In this document: positions 51,098-60,127 of the stretch, piece by piece
How positions within the stretch are numbered: position 1 is the stretch's first letter
Layout of the letters: every line of letters starts with the position of its first letter
NCBI GenBank assembly: GCA_002383165.1
Contig: DFXK01000018.1
Span: 1 to 64,000 of the forward strand
Length of the DNA stretch: 64,000 nucleotides
Source of the DNA: Flavobacteriales bacterium UBA4110
GTDB taxonomy: Bacteria > Bacteroidota > Bacteroidia > Flavobacteriales > Weeksellaceae
Reading direction: 5' to 3'
Made by a program: the position numbers and the translations under genes
Notes under the pieces: model-generated
What the model was told of the DNA's origin: nothing
Database searches by the model: none
What the model saw: only the letters and a program-made list of their open reading frames with translations

Positions 51098-51105
51098 TAA
51101 ATTTG
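51098..51105 (+). promoter_or_regulatory. -7 promoter element of sdhCAB
   Basis: TAAATTTG, exact TAnnTTTG. It lies inside the longer frame that opens at 51081, which is therefore not used; start is the ATG at 51132. Confidence 0.5.
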
Positions 51106-51131
51106 TGCAAATTCAAAATAACAATAGAATT

Positions 51132-51791
51132 ATGGCAGGGATTACGTCTTCTATAGGCAGAAAATATGCTATGGCACTTTCAGCAATGTTCTTGCTGATT
51201 TTTTTGGTGATGCACTTATCCACCAATATGATTTCCATCTTTAGCGAAGACAGTTTCAACGCTGCTTCTCATTTTATGGGATACAATCCTGCGGTTCAGT
51301 TTCTGATGCAGCCCATCTTGATTTTTGCAGTTGTTTTCCACTTCGTGATGGGATTCGTTCTGGAAATCAGAAATAACAATGCAAGACCAGTGAAATATGC
51401 TATGAACCAAGGTTCTGCAAATTCTACCTGGATGTCTAGAAATATGATTATTTCCGGAGCAGTTATTTTGGCTTTCATCGCATTACACTTTTACGATTTT
51501 TGGGTTCCAGAAATCAGTTATAAGTATATCCAAGGAAACAATCCTGATGAATTGAGATATTGGGAAGAACTACACCACAAGTTCCACGATTTGTGGAGAG
51601 TTGTTCTTTACGTTGTTGCATTTGTATTATTAGGTCTGCACTTAGCACACGGATTCCAGTCTTCTTTCCAATCAGTTGGAGCAAGACATCCAAAGTACAC
51701 TCCTTTTATCAAAGCTTTCGGAAATTGGTATTCTGTTATCATTCCTGCAGGTTTCATCATCATCGCAATTTATCACTTCGTTACTCAATAA
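51132..51791 (+). CDS. sdhC: succinate dehydrogenase cytochrome b subunit
   Basis: 219 residues with five membrane segments, the single large anchor subunit of type B SDH/fumarate reductase. The N terminus MAGITSSIGRKYAMALSAMFLLIFLVMHL is typical of the Bacteroidota family; several His residues (HLSTNM, FHFVMGF, ALHFYDFW, LHLAHGF) are candidate ligands for two haems b. It passes electrons to or from menaquinone. First gene of sdhCAB, followed by sdhA after 13 bases. Confidence 0.95.
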   Translation: MAGITSSIGRKYAMALSAMFLLIFLVMHLSTNMISIFSEDSFNAASHFMGYNPAVQFLMQPILIFAVVFHFVMGFVLEIRNNNARPVKYAMNQGSANSTWMSRNMIISGAVILAFIALHFYDFWVPEISYKYIQGNNPDELRYWEELHHKFHDLWRVVLYVVAFVLLGLHLAHGFQSSFQSVGARHPKYTPFIKAFGNWYSVIIPAGFIIIAIYHFVTQ

Positions 51792-51804
51792 TAAAAAGTA
51801 AATT

Positions 51805-53814
51805 ATGAGTTTAGATTCAAAAATTCCTCATGGTCCACTTAAGGACAAATGGAAAAATCATAAAGACCATATGAACTTGGTTGCTCCAAACAACCGAGAC
51901 AAAATAGATATTATCATTGTTGGGACAGGATTAGCTGGTGGCTCTGCTGCTGCGACTCTTGCTGAACAAGGTTACAACGTAAAAGCGTTCTGCTACCAAG
52001 ATTCTCCGAGAAGAGCACACTCTATTGCAGCTCAAGGTGGTATCAATGCAGCAAAAAATTATCAAGGCGACGGAGATTCAACTTACAGATTGTTTTATGA
52101 TACAATCAAGGGTGGAGATTATCGTGCGAGAGAAGCTAACGTATATAGATTAGCTGAAGTTTCAGCTAATATTATTGACCAATGTGTTGCGCAAGGTGTT
52201 CCTTTTGGTAGAGAATACGGCGGACAATTGGATAACCGTTCATTTGGTGGAGTTCAGGTAAAAAGAACTTTCTACGCCAAAGGACAGACTGGACAGCAAT
52301 TATTATTAGGAGCATATTCTGCAATGAGCCGACAAATCGGTAAAGGAAGAATCAAAATGTATAACCGTCACGAGATGCTCGATCTTGTAATCGTTGATGG
52401 AAAAGCAAGAGGAATTATCGCAAGAAACCTTGTAACTGGAGAAATCGAGAAGCATTCTGCACACGCAGTTGTAATTGCTTCTGGAGGTTATGGAAATGTT
52501 TATTTCCTTTCTACCAATGCAATGGGTTCCAACGTTTCTGCAGCTTGGAAAATCCATAAAAAAGGAGCGTATTTCGCAAATCCTTGTTATGTTCAGATTC
52601 ACCCAACTTGTATTCCTGTTCACGGAACTCAGCAGTCTAAATTAACACTAATGTCAGAATCTCTTAGAAATTCAGGAAGAATCTGGGTTCCTAAGAAAAT
52701 TGAAGATTCTGTAGCAATCCGTGAAGGAAAACTTAGACCAGAAAATATAAAAGAAGAAGACAGAGATTATTATCTTGAAAGAAGATATCCAGCATTCGGA
52801 AACTTAGTACCTCGTGACGTTGCGTCAAGAGCTGGTAAAGAAAGATGTGATGCTGGTTTCGGAATCGAAAATAACGATACCAAAGAAGGGGTTTTTCTGG
52901 ATTTCTCTACAGAAATCATGAAAAAGGGAAAAGAAGCAGCTATTGAAAAACACATCCATAACCCTACAGATCAGCAGATTTATGACCTTGGTAAAAAATG
53001 GGTGGAGGAAAAATATGGAAACCTTTTCCAGATGTATGAGAAAATCACAGCAGACGATCCTTATAAAACGCCGATGAAAATCTATCCAGCGGTTCATTAT
53101 ACAATGGGTGGCGTTTGGGTTGATTATAACTTACAATCTACAATCCCTGGATGTTTTGTAATCGGAGAAGCTAATTTCTCAGACCACGGAGCGAACAGAT
53201 TGGGAGCATCTGCTTTGATGCAAGGTTTGGCAGACGGTTATTTCGTTCTTCCTTACACTATTGCAGATTATCTTTCTGCAGATATTAGAACTGGAAAAAT
53301 TTCTACAGACACTCCAGAATTCAACAATGCTGAAAAAGAAATTAAAGATAAAATCGATTTCTTCTTAAATAATAAAGGAACACATTCTGTTGACCATTTC
53401 CACAAAAAATTGGGACACATTATGTGGAACAAAGTTGGAATGGGAAGAACGCCTGAAGGTTTAAGAGAAGCTATCAAAGAAATCGAAGAAGTTAGAAATG
53501 ATTTCTGGAAAAATGTAAAAGTTCCTGGTGATGCTGATAACTTGAATCCAGAATTGGAAAAAGCTTTCAGAGTTGCAGATTTCTTGGAACTAGGACAATT
53601 AATGGCAATCGATGCGCTTAACAGAAACGAATCTTGTGGAGGACACTTCCGTGAAGACCACTCTACTCCAGATGGAGAGGCAGAACGTGATGATGTGAAT
53701 TACAAATATGTTGCCGCTTGGGAATATAAAGGTATGGATATCAACCAGTCTCTGCTACATAAAGAAGACTTGGTGTACGAGAACATTGAAGTTAAAGCAA
53801 GAAGTTACAAATAA
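51805..53814 (+). CDS. sdhA: succinate dehydrogenase/fumarate reductase flavoprotein subunit
   Basis: 669 residues. The FAD fold is IIVGTGLAGGSAAATLAEQGYNV; the covalent FAD His lies in RRAHSIAAQGGINAAKN; later motifs include FGGVQVKRTFYAKGQTGQQLL, VHYTMGGVWVDYNLQSTIPGCFVIGEANFSDHGANRLGASALMQG with active-site His and Arg, and NRNESCGGHFREDHSTPDGEAERDD. It oxidises succinate to fumarate, so it also consumes or supplies the fumarate produced by the tyrosine route. Middle gene of sdhCAB. Confidence 0.97.
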   Translation: MSLDSKIPHGPLKDKWKNHKDHMNLVAPNNRDKIDIIIVGTGLAGGSAAATLAEQGYNVKAFCYQDSPRRAHSIAAQGGINAAKNYQGDGDSTYRLFYDTIKGGDYRAREANVYRLAEVSANIIDQCVAQGVPFGREYGGQLDNRSFGGVQVKRTFYAKGQTGQQLLLGAYSAMSRQIGKGRIKMYNRHEMLDLVIVDGKARGIIARNLVTGEIEKHSAHAVVIASGGYGNVYFLSTNAMGSNVSAAWKIHKKGAYFANPCYVQIHPTCIPVHGTQQSKLTLMSESLRNSGRIWVPKKIEDSVAIREGKLRPENIKEEDRDYYLERRYPAFGNLVPRDVASRAGKERCDAGFGIENNDTKEGVFLDFSTEIMKKGKEAAIEKHIHNPTDQQIYDLGKKWVEEKYGNLFQMYEKITADDPYKTPMKIYPAVHYTMGGVWVDYNLQSTIPGCFVIGEANFSDHGANRLGASALMQGLADGYFVLPYTIADYLSADIRTGKISTDTPEFNNAEKEIKDKIDFFLNNKGTHSVDHFHKKLGHIMWNKVGMGRTPEGLREAIKEIEEVRNDFWKNVKVPGDADNLNPELEKAFRVADFLELGQLMAIDALNRNESCGGHFREDHSTPDGEAERDDVNYKYVAAWEYKGMDINQSLLHKEDLVYENIEVKARSYK

Positions 53815-53837
53815 TCTCCATTCAAAAATATATAAAA

Positions 53838-54611
53838 ATGAGTGCAAAAAAAGGCTTAAATCTTACGCTGAAAATTTGGAGACAAAAAAATAATAAATCG
53901 AAGGGACAATTCGATACCTATAAAATTTCTGATGTTTCTACAGATTCTTCATTCTTAGAAATGTTGGATATCCTGAACGAGCAATTAATCAACGAGGGAA
54001 AAGACCCAGTTGCTTTTGACCACGATTGTCGTGAAGGAATCTGCGGAATGTGTTCACTTTACATCAACGGTAGAGCGCACGGTCCAGATACCGGAATCAC
54101 CACTTGTCAGCTGCATATGCGTCATTTCAAAGATGGCGAAACGATTCACATCGAACCTTGGAGAAGTGCTGCTTTTCCAGTAATCAAGGATTTGGTGGTT
54201 GATAGAAGTGCATTCGACAGAGTGATGGCTGCAGGTGGATTTGTTTCTGTAAACACTTCAGGAAACACTTTGGATGCGAACGCAATTCCTGTACCTAAAG
54301 AAGATGCAGACAAAGCGATGGATGCAGCAGCTTGTATCGGTTGTGGTGCTTGTGTTGCAACTTGTAAAAACGGTTCTGCAATGTTGTTCGTTGGAGCAAA
54401 AGTTTCTCAGTTCGCATTATTGCCACAAGGTCGTGTAGAAGCAAAAAGAAGAGTTCTGAATATGGTAAAAGCAATGGACGAAGAAGGATTCGGAAACTGT
54501 TCCAATACCGGAGCTTGTGAGGTTGAATGTCCAAAAGGAATCTCTCTGGAAAATATCGCAAGAATGAACAGAGAATATGTTACAGCAAACCTTTCTACAG
54601 CTAATTCTTAA
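53838..54611 (+). CDS. sdhB: succinate dehydrogenase/fumarate reductase iron-sulfur subunit
   Basis: 257 residues. [2Fe-2S] cysteines in DCREGICGMCS plus TTCQLH; [4Fe-4S]/[3Fe-4S] motifs in ACIGCGACVATCKNGS and CSNTGACEVECPKGI. It links the flavin of SdhA to the haem subunit SdhC. Last gene of sdhCAB, with a strong terminator about 50 bases downstream. Confidence 0.97.
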   Translation: MSAKKGLNLTLKIWRQKNNKSKGQFDTYKISDVSTDSSFLEMLDILNEQLINEGKDPVAFDHDCREGICGMCSLYINGRAHGPDTGITTCQLHMRHFKDGETIHIEPWRSAAFPVIKDLVVDRSAFDRVMAAGGFVSVNTSGNTLDANAIPVPKEDADKAMDAAACIGCGACVATCKNGSAMLFVGAKVSQFALLPQGRVEAKRRVLNMVKAMDEEGFGNCSNTGACEVECPKGISLENIARMNREYVTANLSTANS

Positions 54612-54614
54612 TTA

Positions 54615-54655
54615 TAGAAATTAGATTTTAGAAGCTAGAAACTAGACTTCTTTTA
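54615..54655. repeat. low-complexity TTAGAAGCTAGAAACTAG repeat
   Basis: Short imperfect repetition of TTAGA/CTAGA units after sdhB. Similar blocks are, from memory, common intergenic filler in Chryseobacterium. No coding or RNA signal seen. Confidence 0.35.
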
Positions 54656-54662
54656 AAATATA

Positions 54663-54700
54663 AATCCGATTGAATGTTCAATCGGATTATTTTATTTTAT
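54663..54700 (+). terminator. terminator of sdhCAB
   Basis: Perfect 12-bp arms AATCCGATTGAA / TTCAATCGGATT around TG, followed by a T-rich stretch. Confidence 0.85.
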
Positions 54701-54776
54701 GAAGTAACGAAGTTGGAAAATGTTGGTAGAATTAAGATTGCCAAAAAAGGTGCGAAGCACCGACATATTTATAGGT

Positions 54777-55013
54777 CTACAAATCAAAAACACTAGGTCT
54801 TTTAGTCACAATGCAGTCTTTGATCCAAAGCATAAATGCAAGACCAAGATAAAAAAGAAAGAAAATCCCAGCAGTTGCAAACGTAGAATAGATAAAGAAA
54901 ACGCGCAATTTGGAAACAGGAATTCCTAATTTGGTTCCGTATCTCGTCAAAACGCCAAACCATTCTCTTTCCATTTTATGGCGCAAACCATTTATAATTT
55001 TAGGCTCTTTCAT
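54777..55013 (-). CDS. PspC-domain protein
   Basis: 78 residues of the PspC family: an amphipathic N part (REWFGVLTRYGTKLGIPVSKLRVFFIYSTFA) and one membrane helix (about 44-65). E. coli PspC senses envelope stress with PspB; stand-alone short versions in Bacteroidota have no known partner. It starts 14 bases after the DUF2851 stop, so the two are likely cotranscribed. Confidence 0.85.
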   Translation of the reverse strand: MKEPKIINGLRHKMEREWFGVLTRYGTKLGIPVSKLRVFFIYSTFATAGIFFLFYLGLAFMLWIKDCIVTKRPSVFDL

Positions 55014-55027
55014 TTTCTTTAATCTGA

Positions 55028-56296
55028 TTAATCATCTGTCTTCAGTAACTGAAAACCAACACTGCAATTTAAGCATTTTTTATGATTGCAAAATAGTTTG
55101 TATTGATAGAGAAAAGCTTGTGTCTTCAACGCATTTTCGAATTTCATTCCTAACTGTTTCCATTCATCCAAAACAGAATTTTTCTCAGGTTTCATCAGTT
55201 TATAGAAATCAAAAATATCATCTACTATTTCCGGATTATGATTTTTGTGATAGAAATATTTCAACGGCAAAATCGTATTAATGATAATCAAATCAATAAA
55301 ATCTTGACTAAGATATTTCTTACCCTCAACTGTGGAAATTTTCCCGAAATTAAATCGATTATCCCAATAATCCGATGCTTTGATATTTTTGAAAATCTTG
55401 TACAAATCTTCAATCGTTTTGGCTTCAATCAGTTTTGAGAAAAGATTAGGATGAGAATGATAAAGATTGGCTAATTGTGACAATCTTATAGTTGGGAAAT
55501 TCGGAGGACGAAGTTTGGAGAATTTGGGATGAATTTTAAAATCTGATAAATTAAATTTCACTTTCAAGAAATCAAACTCTCGTTTCCAGATTTGCATTAT
55601 TTCGTCTGAAGGAGCATCCAAAAATCCACAGATTCCAAAGAACAATGCTTCTAAATGAATATCATTTTGCTTGATTTTTTGGATAACCGAAAAATCCAAA
55701 CTTTCTGCCATTTGAAGAAAAATTTCTGCATTTACTTTCAATCCGAAAGTATAAACCAAATTTTGAAATAAAACTGCTTCATAATTGTTTTGGGTTTTAA
55801 TTAAAGTTTCTTCGAAGATTTGTGATTTGGCTTCTAACTTTTTAAGTAAAACAGTTTCTTCAAAAAATAACGGAATTTTATTCTCATCAAACAACTCTTC
55901 GCAAGCTATAAAAGAATGTTCAGCTTTCAAATTCTGATGTTTCTGAATCAATTCTTCATCAATATAATTTTTGAGTTCCAAAGTCGGAATGTTATGTTGT
56001 TCCAATTCCGGAATATCACAATCATTAATGTAAACGGCATGAAGAATTAGATTACCAAACTCAGGATTGCCAGAATGGTTGTGGAAAAACCAATCGGACG
56101 CTTTGGTATGAATCTCAATATTGCCCGCAAAAATAATATCATCAATTTTAATTTTCGCAAATAGAAAATCAGGACCAGAATTCTTATTCCACTCTCCGAA
56201 TTCTAATATTTCGATTATTCGTCCGTTGGTAGAGACAAAATCGAAGCTCCGAAATTTTTTGTAATTCCAAATATACTGTAATATTTCTTCGTTCAT
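55028..56296 (-). CDS. DUF2851 family protein
   Basis: 422 residues, no signal peptide or membrane helix. The N-terminal block (FVSTNGRIIEILEFGEWNKNSGPDFLFAKIKIDDIIFAGNIEIHTKASDWFFHNH) with conserved Gly-Pro-Asp-Phe, Asn-Ile-Glu-Ile-His and Ser-Asp-Trp is typical of DUF2851, a family of unknown function in Bacteroidota; the Asp, Glu-x-His and Asp-Trp residues resemble a nuclease-like site by inference only. Four Cys near the C terminus (FCNHKKCLNC) may bind metal. Followed closely by the PspC gene. Confidence 0.88.
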   Translation of the reverse strand: MNEEILQYIWNYKKFRSFDFVSTNGRIIEILEFGEWNKNSGPDFLFAKIKIDDIIFAGNIEIHTKASDWFFHNHSGNPEFGNLILHAVYINDCDIPELEQHNIPTLELKNYIDEELIQKHQNLKAEHSFIACEELFDENKIPLFFEETVLLKKLEAKSQIFEETLIKTQNNYEAVLFQNLVYTFGLKVNAEIFLQMAESLDFSVIQKIKQNDIHLEALFFGICGFLDAPSDEIMQIWKREFDFLKVKFNLSDFKIHPKFSKLRPPNFPTIRLSQLANLYHSHPNLFSKLIEAKTIEDLYKIFKNIKASDYWDNRFNFGKISTVEGKKYLSQDFIDLIIINTILPLKYFYHKNHNPEIVDDIFDFYKLMKPEKNSVLDEWKQLGMKFENALKTQAFLYQYKLFCNHKKCLNCSVGFQLLKTDD

Positions 56297-56320
56297 TTGT
56301 GTGTTGATTTCCGTTAAACA

Positions 56321-56355
56321 AAAACCTCCCGAAGAAAAACTCCGGAAGGTTAAAT
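56321..56355 (-). terminator. terminator of bshA
   Basis: On the minus strand AACCTTCCGGAG and TTCGGGAGGTT arms (with G-T pairs) and then TTTTTG. Confidence 0.65.
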
Positions 56356-56398
56356 TACAGAAATATTTTTAATCTAATATCTTTTGTAAAGACGTAGA

Positions 56399-57553
56399 TT
56401 AAACTTCTTTATATTTTGCTTCTTCGAATTTTGTAATAGTGGTTTCGTACATATCAATGTAAATCGGAAGGATATTTTTCAAGTCAAAATGGATGGCTTG
56501 AGCTTTGGCATTCTTTTTCATTTCTTCGAGAAGATTATCATCACTCAACAATTTGATGCAATAATTTGACATTGCTTCTATATTTCCTGTTTCTGCTAAA
56601 AATCCGGTTTCTCCTTGGATATTAACTTCCGGAATCCCGCCTGCATTACTACTAATAACCGGCGTTCTTGCAGCCATTGCTTCCAATGCAGCCAAACCAA
56701 AACTTTCCTGCTCAGAAGGTAAAAGGAAAACGTCGGAAAGTTGTAGAATTCTATACAAATCGTTGACTTTTCCAAGTAATTTGATTTTACCAATCAATTC
56801 CGGATTATTCTCCATAAACTCAGAGATTTTTTCCATTTCCGGACCTTCACCAATGATAATTAGTTTTGATTTGACTTTCTTGTTAACATTTTTGAAAATC
56901 TCCAAAACATCCTGAATTCGCTTAACCGGACGAAGATTGGAAACGTGTATCAAAATTTTCTCATCATCACTCGCAAATTGCTTTCTCTGGCAGGCATTTC
57001 CCTTTTCATCAAAAACAGAATTATCTATAAAATTGGTAATCACTTGGATATTCTTTTGAATATCAAAAAACTGCAATGTATCTTTTTTCAAACTCTCTGA
57101 TACTGAAGTAATTGTATCACTTTGATTGATAGAAAATTCGACAGCGTGTTTGTAACTTGGATGCTGTCCTACCAAAGTAATATCTGTCCCGTGAAGTGTT
57201 GTAACCAAAGGCACATCTTTGTTTTCCGCTTTCAACATTTGCTTAGCCGTAAAAGCAGCATAAGCATAAGGAATCGCATAATGAGCGTGCAGAATATCCA
57301 ATTTGTAAAGATTCACAACTCGGTAGATCATTGATGATAATGCGATATCATAAGGCTGATATTGGAACAGCGGATAAGTCTGAACGTTGACTTTATGGAA
57401 AAAAATATTTGGATTGGTAACATCCAAACGTGCCGGCAATGCCGAACTGATGAAATGAACTTCAAAACCTTTGTCTGCTAGAGACATTCCCAATTCTGTT
57501 GCTACAATTCCGCTTCCGCCGTAAGTTGGATAGCAAAGTATTCCTATTTTCAT
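56399..57553 (-). CDS. bshA: N-acetylglucosaminyl malate synthase BshA
   Basis: First step of bacillithiol synthesis: joins UDP-GlcNAc to L-malate. 384-residue GT4 glycosyltransferase. N-terminal KIGILCYPTYGGSGIVATELGMSLADKGFEVHFIS and LVTTLHGTDITLVGQHPSYKHAVEFSI are characteristic of BshA; the EX7E donor motif is SEQESFGLAALEAM. The gene shows the strain uses bacillithiol as its low-molecular-weight thiol. Located about 65 bases downstream of the GH3 gene, possibly one transcript. Confidence 0.95.
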   Translation of the reverse strand: MKIGILCYPTYGGSGIVATELGMSLADKGFEVHFISSALPARLDVTNPNIFFHKVNVQTYPLFQYQPYDIALSSMIYRVVNLYKLDILHAHYAIPYAYAAFTAKQMLKAENKDVPLVTTLHGTDITLVGQHPSYKHAVEFSINQSDTITSVSESLKKDTLQFFDIQKNIQVITNFIDNSVFDEKGNACQRKQFASDDEKILIHVSNLRPVKRIQDVLEIFKNVNKKVKSKLIIIGEGPEMEKISEFMENNPELIGKIKLLGKVNDLYRILQLSDVFLLPSEQESFGLAALEAMAARTPVISSNAGGIPEVNIQGETGFLAETGNIEAMSNYCIKLLSDDNLLEEMKKNAKAQAIHFDLKNILPIYIDMYETTITKFEEAKYKEV

Positions 57554-57619
57554 TTGTTGTTGTACAATGTATTATGTAAAAAGTATAAAGACTTTTTTGC
57601 TTTTTAAAGCCTAACAAAT

Positions 57620-59368
57620 TTACTCAATTACAGTCTTAGAATCTTTGGTTTCTAAACTATTTTTTCTATCAGTTTTATTTTGAATTTTCGCTTCTACATC
57701 CATTCCTAATCCGAATTTCAAATTATCATTGACCAAAACCGGAAGTCTTCCTGAGATTTTTGTTTGACCTAACATTCCATTAGCCGTTGCTTTCATCGCA
57801 TCGTCATTATTTTCATAAGAAACCAAAACTGTAGAAACCTTAGAAATATCAATATCTTTCAAAGCATAAGGACTTCCAAACACATCCAGCATTACATTTT
57901 GGTTTTTGCTTAATTCTGATAAAATTTTCTTGCTTGCATCAGAAATTTTGTATGGTTTGTAAGCTGTGGAATTATCTTTATGGAACCCAACAATCACTTT
58001 TGAATTAGCTGGAATCGTATTGATTTCATTAGCTTTTTTAACAATTACAGTTGTTCCTGTATTGATTTGATTAAGGAAAGTTTCATAAGGTGCTTCTTCC
58101 AACGGAACGTAATAGTAAGTTTCTTTACAATCCAATGGTAATAGCTTTTTGTCGTCTTTAATCAATGTCAAAGCATTCGCATACATTTTTTGAACTAAAG
58201 CCGAATGTGATGCATTATTCAAATCCTCGTTCACATTTACAGGATTGATATTGTTGTACCGATTAAGACCTAAATAATACTTAGTCAAAAGAATTTTTTT
58301 AACGCTCTCTTCTACTCTACTTTGTTGGATTTCTCCATTATCAATTGCTTTTTGAATTAATTTTTTCCCGGTGGCAACATCCTGCGAAAACAACATAATA
58401 TCATTTCCTGCTTTGAAAGCCATCGCATCCAATTCTCCCGCTTTGAATTTATTAGCGACAGCACCCATATTAAGTGCATCGGTAATAATCAAACCTTTGT
58501 AACCTAGTTTTTCTTTCAAAAGTCCTGTGACAATTTTCTTTGAAACCGAAGCTGGAATTCCCTTTTCACTTTCCAGAGTTGGAACATAGAGATGTGCGAC
58601 CATTACGCCACCAATTCCTTTATTCATCAATGCTTTGAAAGGTGCGATTTCTGTTTTTTCCAATCTTTCCAAATTATGAGAAACGACAGGCAAATCCAAA
58701 TGCGAATCTGTATCTGTATCGCCGTGACCTGGGAAATGTTTAATCGCCGCAAGAATCCTGTTATCCTGCAAACCGTTGGAATAAGCTAAAGCAGAATTCA
58801 CAACATTATCGACATCAGAACCAAAACTACGGTTTCCAATAATCGGATTATTTGGATTGGTGTTGACATCCACAACTGGTGCAAAATCCCAATTAATGCC
58901 CATTCTTTTGCAATCTTCAGCAATCTTCGCAGTCATTTCGTAAATCAGGTTTTTATCTTGAATCGCTCCCAAAGCAATTGCCCAAGGATATTTGTGTGCT
59001 TTTGCTATTCTTTGGAAAACGCCCCATTCTGCATCCATTCCGATCATCAATGGCACTTTTGATTGGGACTGAAATTCATTCACCAGATTGATTTCTCTTG
59101 CTGCATCGTCCTGCATCAGAATCAACCCACCGATTTTGTCACTGGTTACAATGTTTCTAACTTGGTTGATATGAGCTTCATCTTTGTTCGTGTAAAGTGC
59201 TACAATAAAGAGTTGTCCCAGCTTCTCATCCTGCGAAAGTGAGTTGTAAGTTTTATCTACCCAATCATTCGCTTTTTTAATATCCGAATTACAAATATTT
59301 TTAGGCTGATATTGAGCGGAATATAATTGAGAGATAAAAATAATTATCGACAGGCTTAACCTTTTCAT
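57620..59368 (-). CDS. secreted GH3 beta-N-acetylhexosaminidase-like protein
   Basis: 582 residues: signal peptide ending at LYSAQ, then a GH3 barrel with the NagZ-type KHFPGHGDTDTDSH loop (His general acid) and the nucleophile Asp in LIITDALNMGAV, followed by the GH3 alpha/beta sandwich. These motifs favour beta-N-acetylglucosaminidase activity on peptidoglycan or chitin fragments. Many Bacteroidota homologues carry an extra beta-lactamase-like domain at the C end; this one does not. It ends with a short charged tail. Confidence 0.92.
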   Translation of the reverse strand: MKRLSLSIIIFISQLYSAQYQPKNICNSDIKKANDWVDKTYNSLSQDEKLGQLFIVALYTNKDEAHINQVRNIVTSDKIGGLILMQDDAAREINLVNEFQSQSKVPLMIGMDAEWGVFQRIAKAHKYPWAIALGAIQDKNLIYEMTAKIAEDCKRMGINWDFAPVVDVNTNPNNPIIGNRSFGSDVDNVVNSALAYSNGLQDNRILAAIKHFPGHGDTDTDSHLDLPVVSHNLERLEKTEIAPFKALMNKGIGGVMVAHLYVPTLESEKGIPASVSKKIVTGLLKEKLGYKGLIITDALNMGAVANKFKAGELDAMAFKAGNDIMLFSQDVATGKKLIQKAIDNGEIQQSRVEESVKKILLTKYYLGLNRYNNINPVNVNEDLNNASHSALVQKMYANALTLIKDDKKLLPLDCKETYYYVPLEEAPYETFLNQINTGTTVIVKKANEINTIPANSKVIVGFHKDNSTAYKPYKISDASKKILSELSKNQNVMLDVFGSPYALKDIDISKVSTVLVSYENNDDAMKATANGMLGQTKISGRLPVLVNDNLKFGLGMDVEAKIQNKTDRKNSLETKDSKTVIE

Positions 59369-59454
59369 AATTTGAAAATCTAAATTTTATAAAGATTTCA
59401 TAAAGATATTAATTCCACCTGGAAATACTATTTTTATGGTCTGTAATTTGGTAA

Positions 59455-59462
59455 CAAAATTA
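59455..59462 (-). promoter_or_regulatory. possible -7 element of GH3-bshA unit
   Basis: TAATTTTG on the minus strand, exact TAnnTTTG, but about 85 bases upstream of the GH3 ATG. Confidence 0.3.
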
Positions 59463-59482
59463 TAACGTAAATATTTTAAATT

Positions 59483-59992
59483 ATGAAAAAATTATTTCCT
59501 TTCCTGCTGCTGTTCATCACAAGCTTCATCCTTTTTAACTGTAAAGATGACGATGAGGTGCAAGTTCAGGTAGATTATCCGGCTGTTTATGATCTGCGAA
59601 ATGTTAATTTCTCCTACAATGCAACGGATGGATGGACATACGGACAGAGTTTTAAAAATCCATTATTGGATCAGGATTATGTAGTAATTTTCAGACAGAC
59701 AGGAACTTCTGGAAACGCTCCCGTTTGGCAACAGATCCCAAGAACGCTTTATTTAGATCAGGGAGAATTAGATTATGATTTTGATTTTTCTAAAAATGAT
59801 TTTATGATTTATGCTGGAGGAACCTATGATCTTAGTACCACTCCACAATATTTGAATAACCAAACATTCAGAGTGGTGTTAGTTCCAGCGGTCTATGGAA
59901 AAAACACTACCTCGGAAGATTTAAAAAAATTGTCTTACGAGGAGATTATTGCTAAATACAATATTGATGAAAGTAAAGTTGGAACATTGTAA
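59483..59992 (+). CDS. putative lipoprotein of unknown function
   Basis: 169 residues. The N terminus KKLFPFLLLFITSFILFNCKDDDE has a lipobox-like FNC (Cys at 20) followed by an acidic tract, the export signal for surface lipoproteins in this phylum (Lys-Asp-Asp/Glu after Cys). The rest is beta-rich with many Tyr and Trp (YDLRNVNFSYNATDGWTYGQSF). No family recognised. Monocistronic with a good terminator. Confidence 0.75.
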   Translation: MKKLFPFLLLFITSFILFNCKDDDEVQVQVDYPAVYDLRNVNFSYNATDGWTYGQSFKNPLLDQDYVVIFRQTGTSGNAPVWQQIPRTLYLDQGELDYDFDFSKNDFMIYAGGTYDLSTTPQYLNNQTFRVVLVPAVYGKNTTSEDLKKLSYEEIIAKYNIDESKVGTL

Positions 59993-60001
59993 TCCCAACC
60001 T

Positions 60002-60043
60002 CACAAAAAAAGTAAAACCACAGAATTTGTGGTTTTTTTTGTG
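60002..60043. terminator. terminator after lipoprotein gene
   Basis: AAAACCACA / TGTGGTTTT stem extended by CACAAAAAA / TTTTTTGTG; long T tract on the plus strand. Confidence 0.8.
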
Positions 60044-60090
60044 ACTAAAAATAAATAATACTAAATTAGTATGAATTAAATTTTTTATAT

Positions 60091-60098
60091 TAAATTTG
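60091..60098 (+). promoter_or_regulatory. -7 promoter element of peroxiredoxin gene
   Basis: TAAATTTG, exact TAnnTTTG, 29 bases before the ATG. Confidence 0.5.
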
Positions 60099-60127
60099 TT
60101 ATTCATTAATCAAAAAATATTAATAAT

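Noticed and set aside
54720..54929. 69-codon plus-strand frame after sdhB
   Set aside because: Mostly antisense to the PspC gene; composition is not protein-like.
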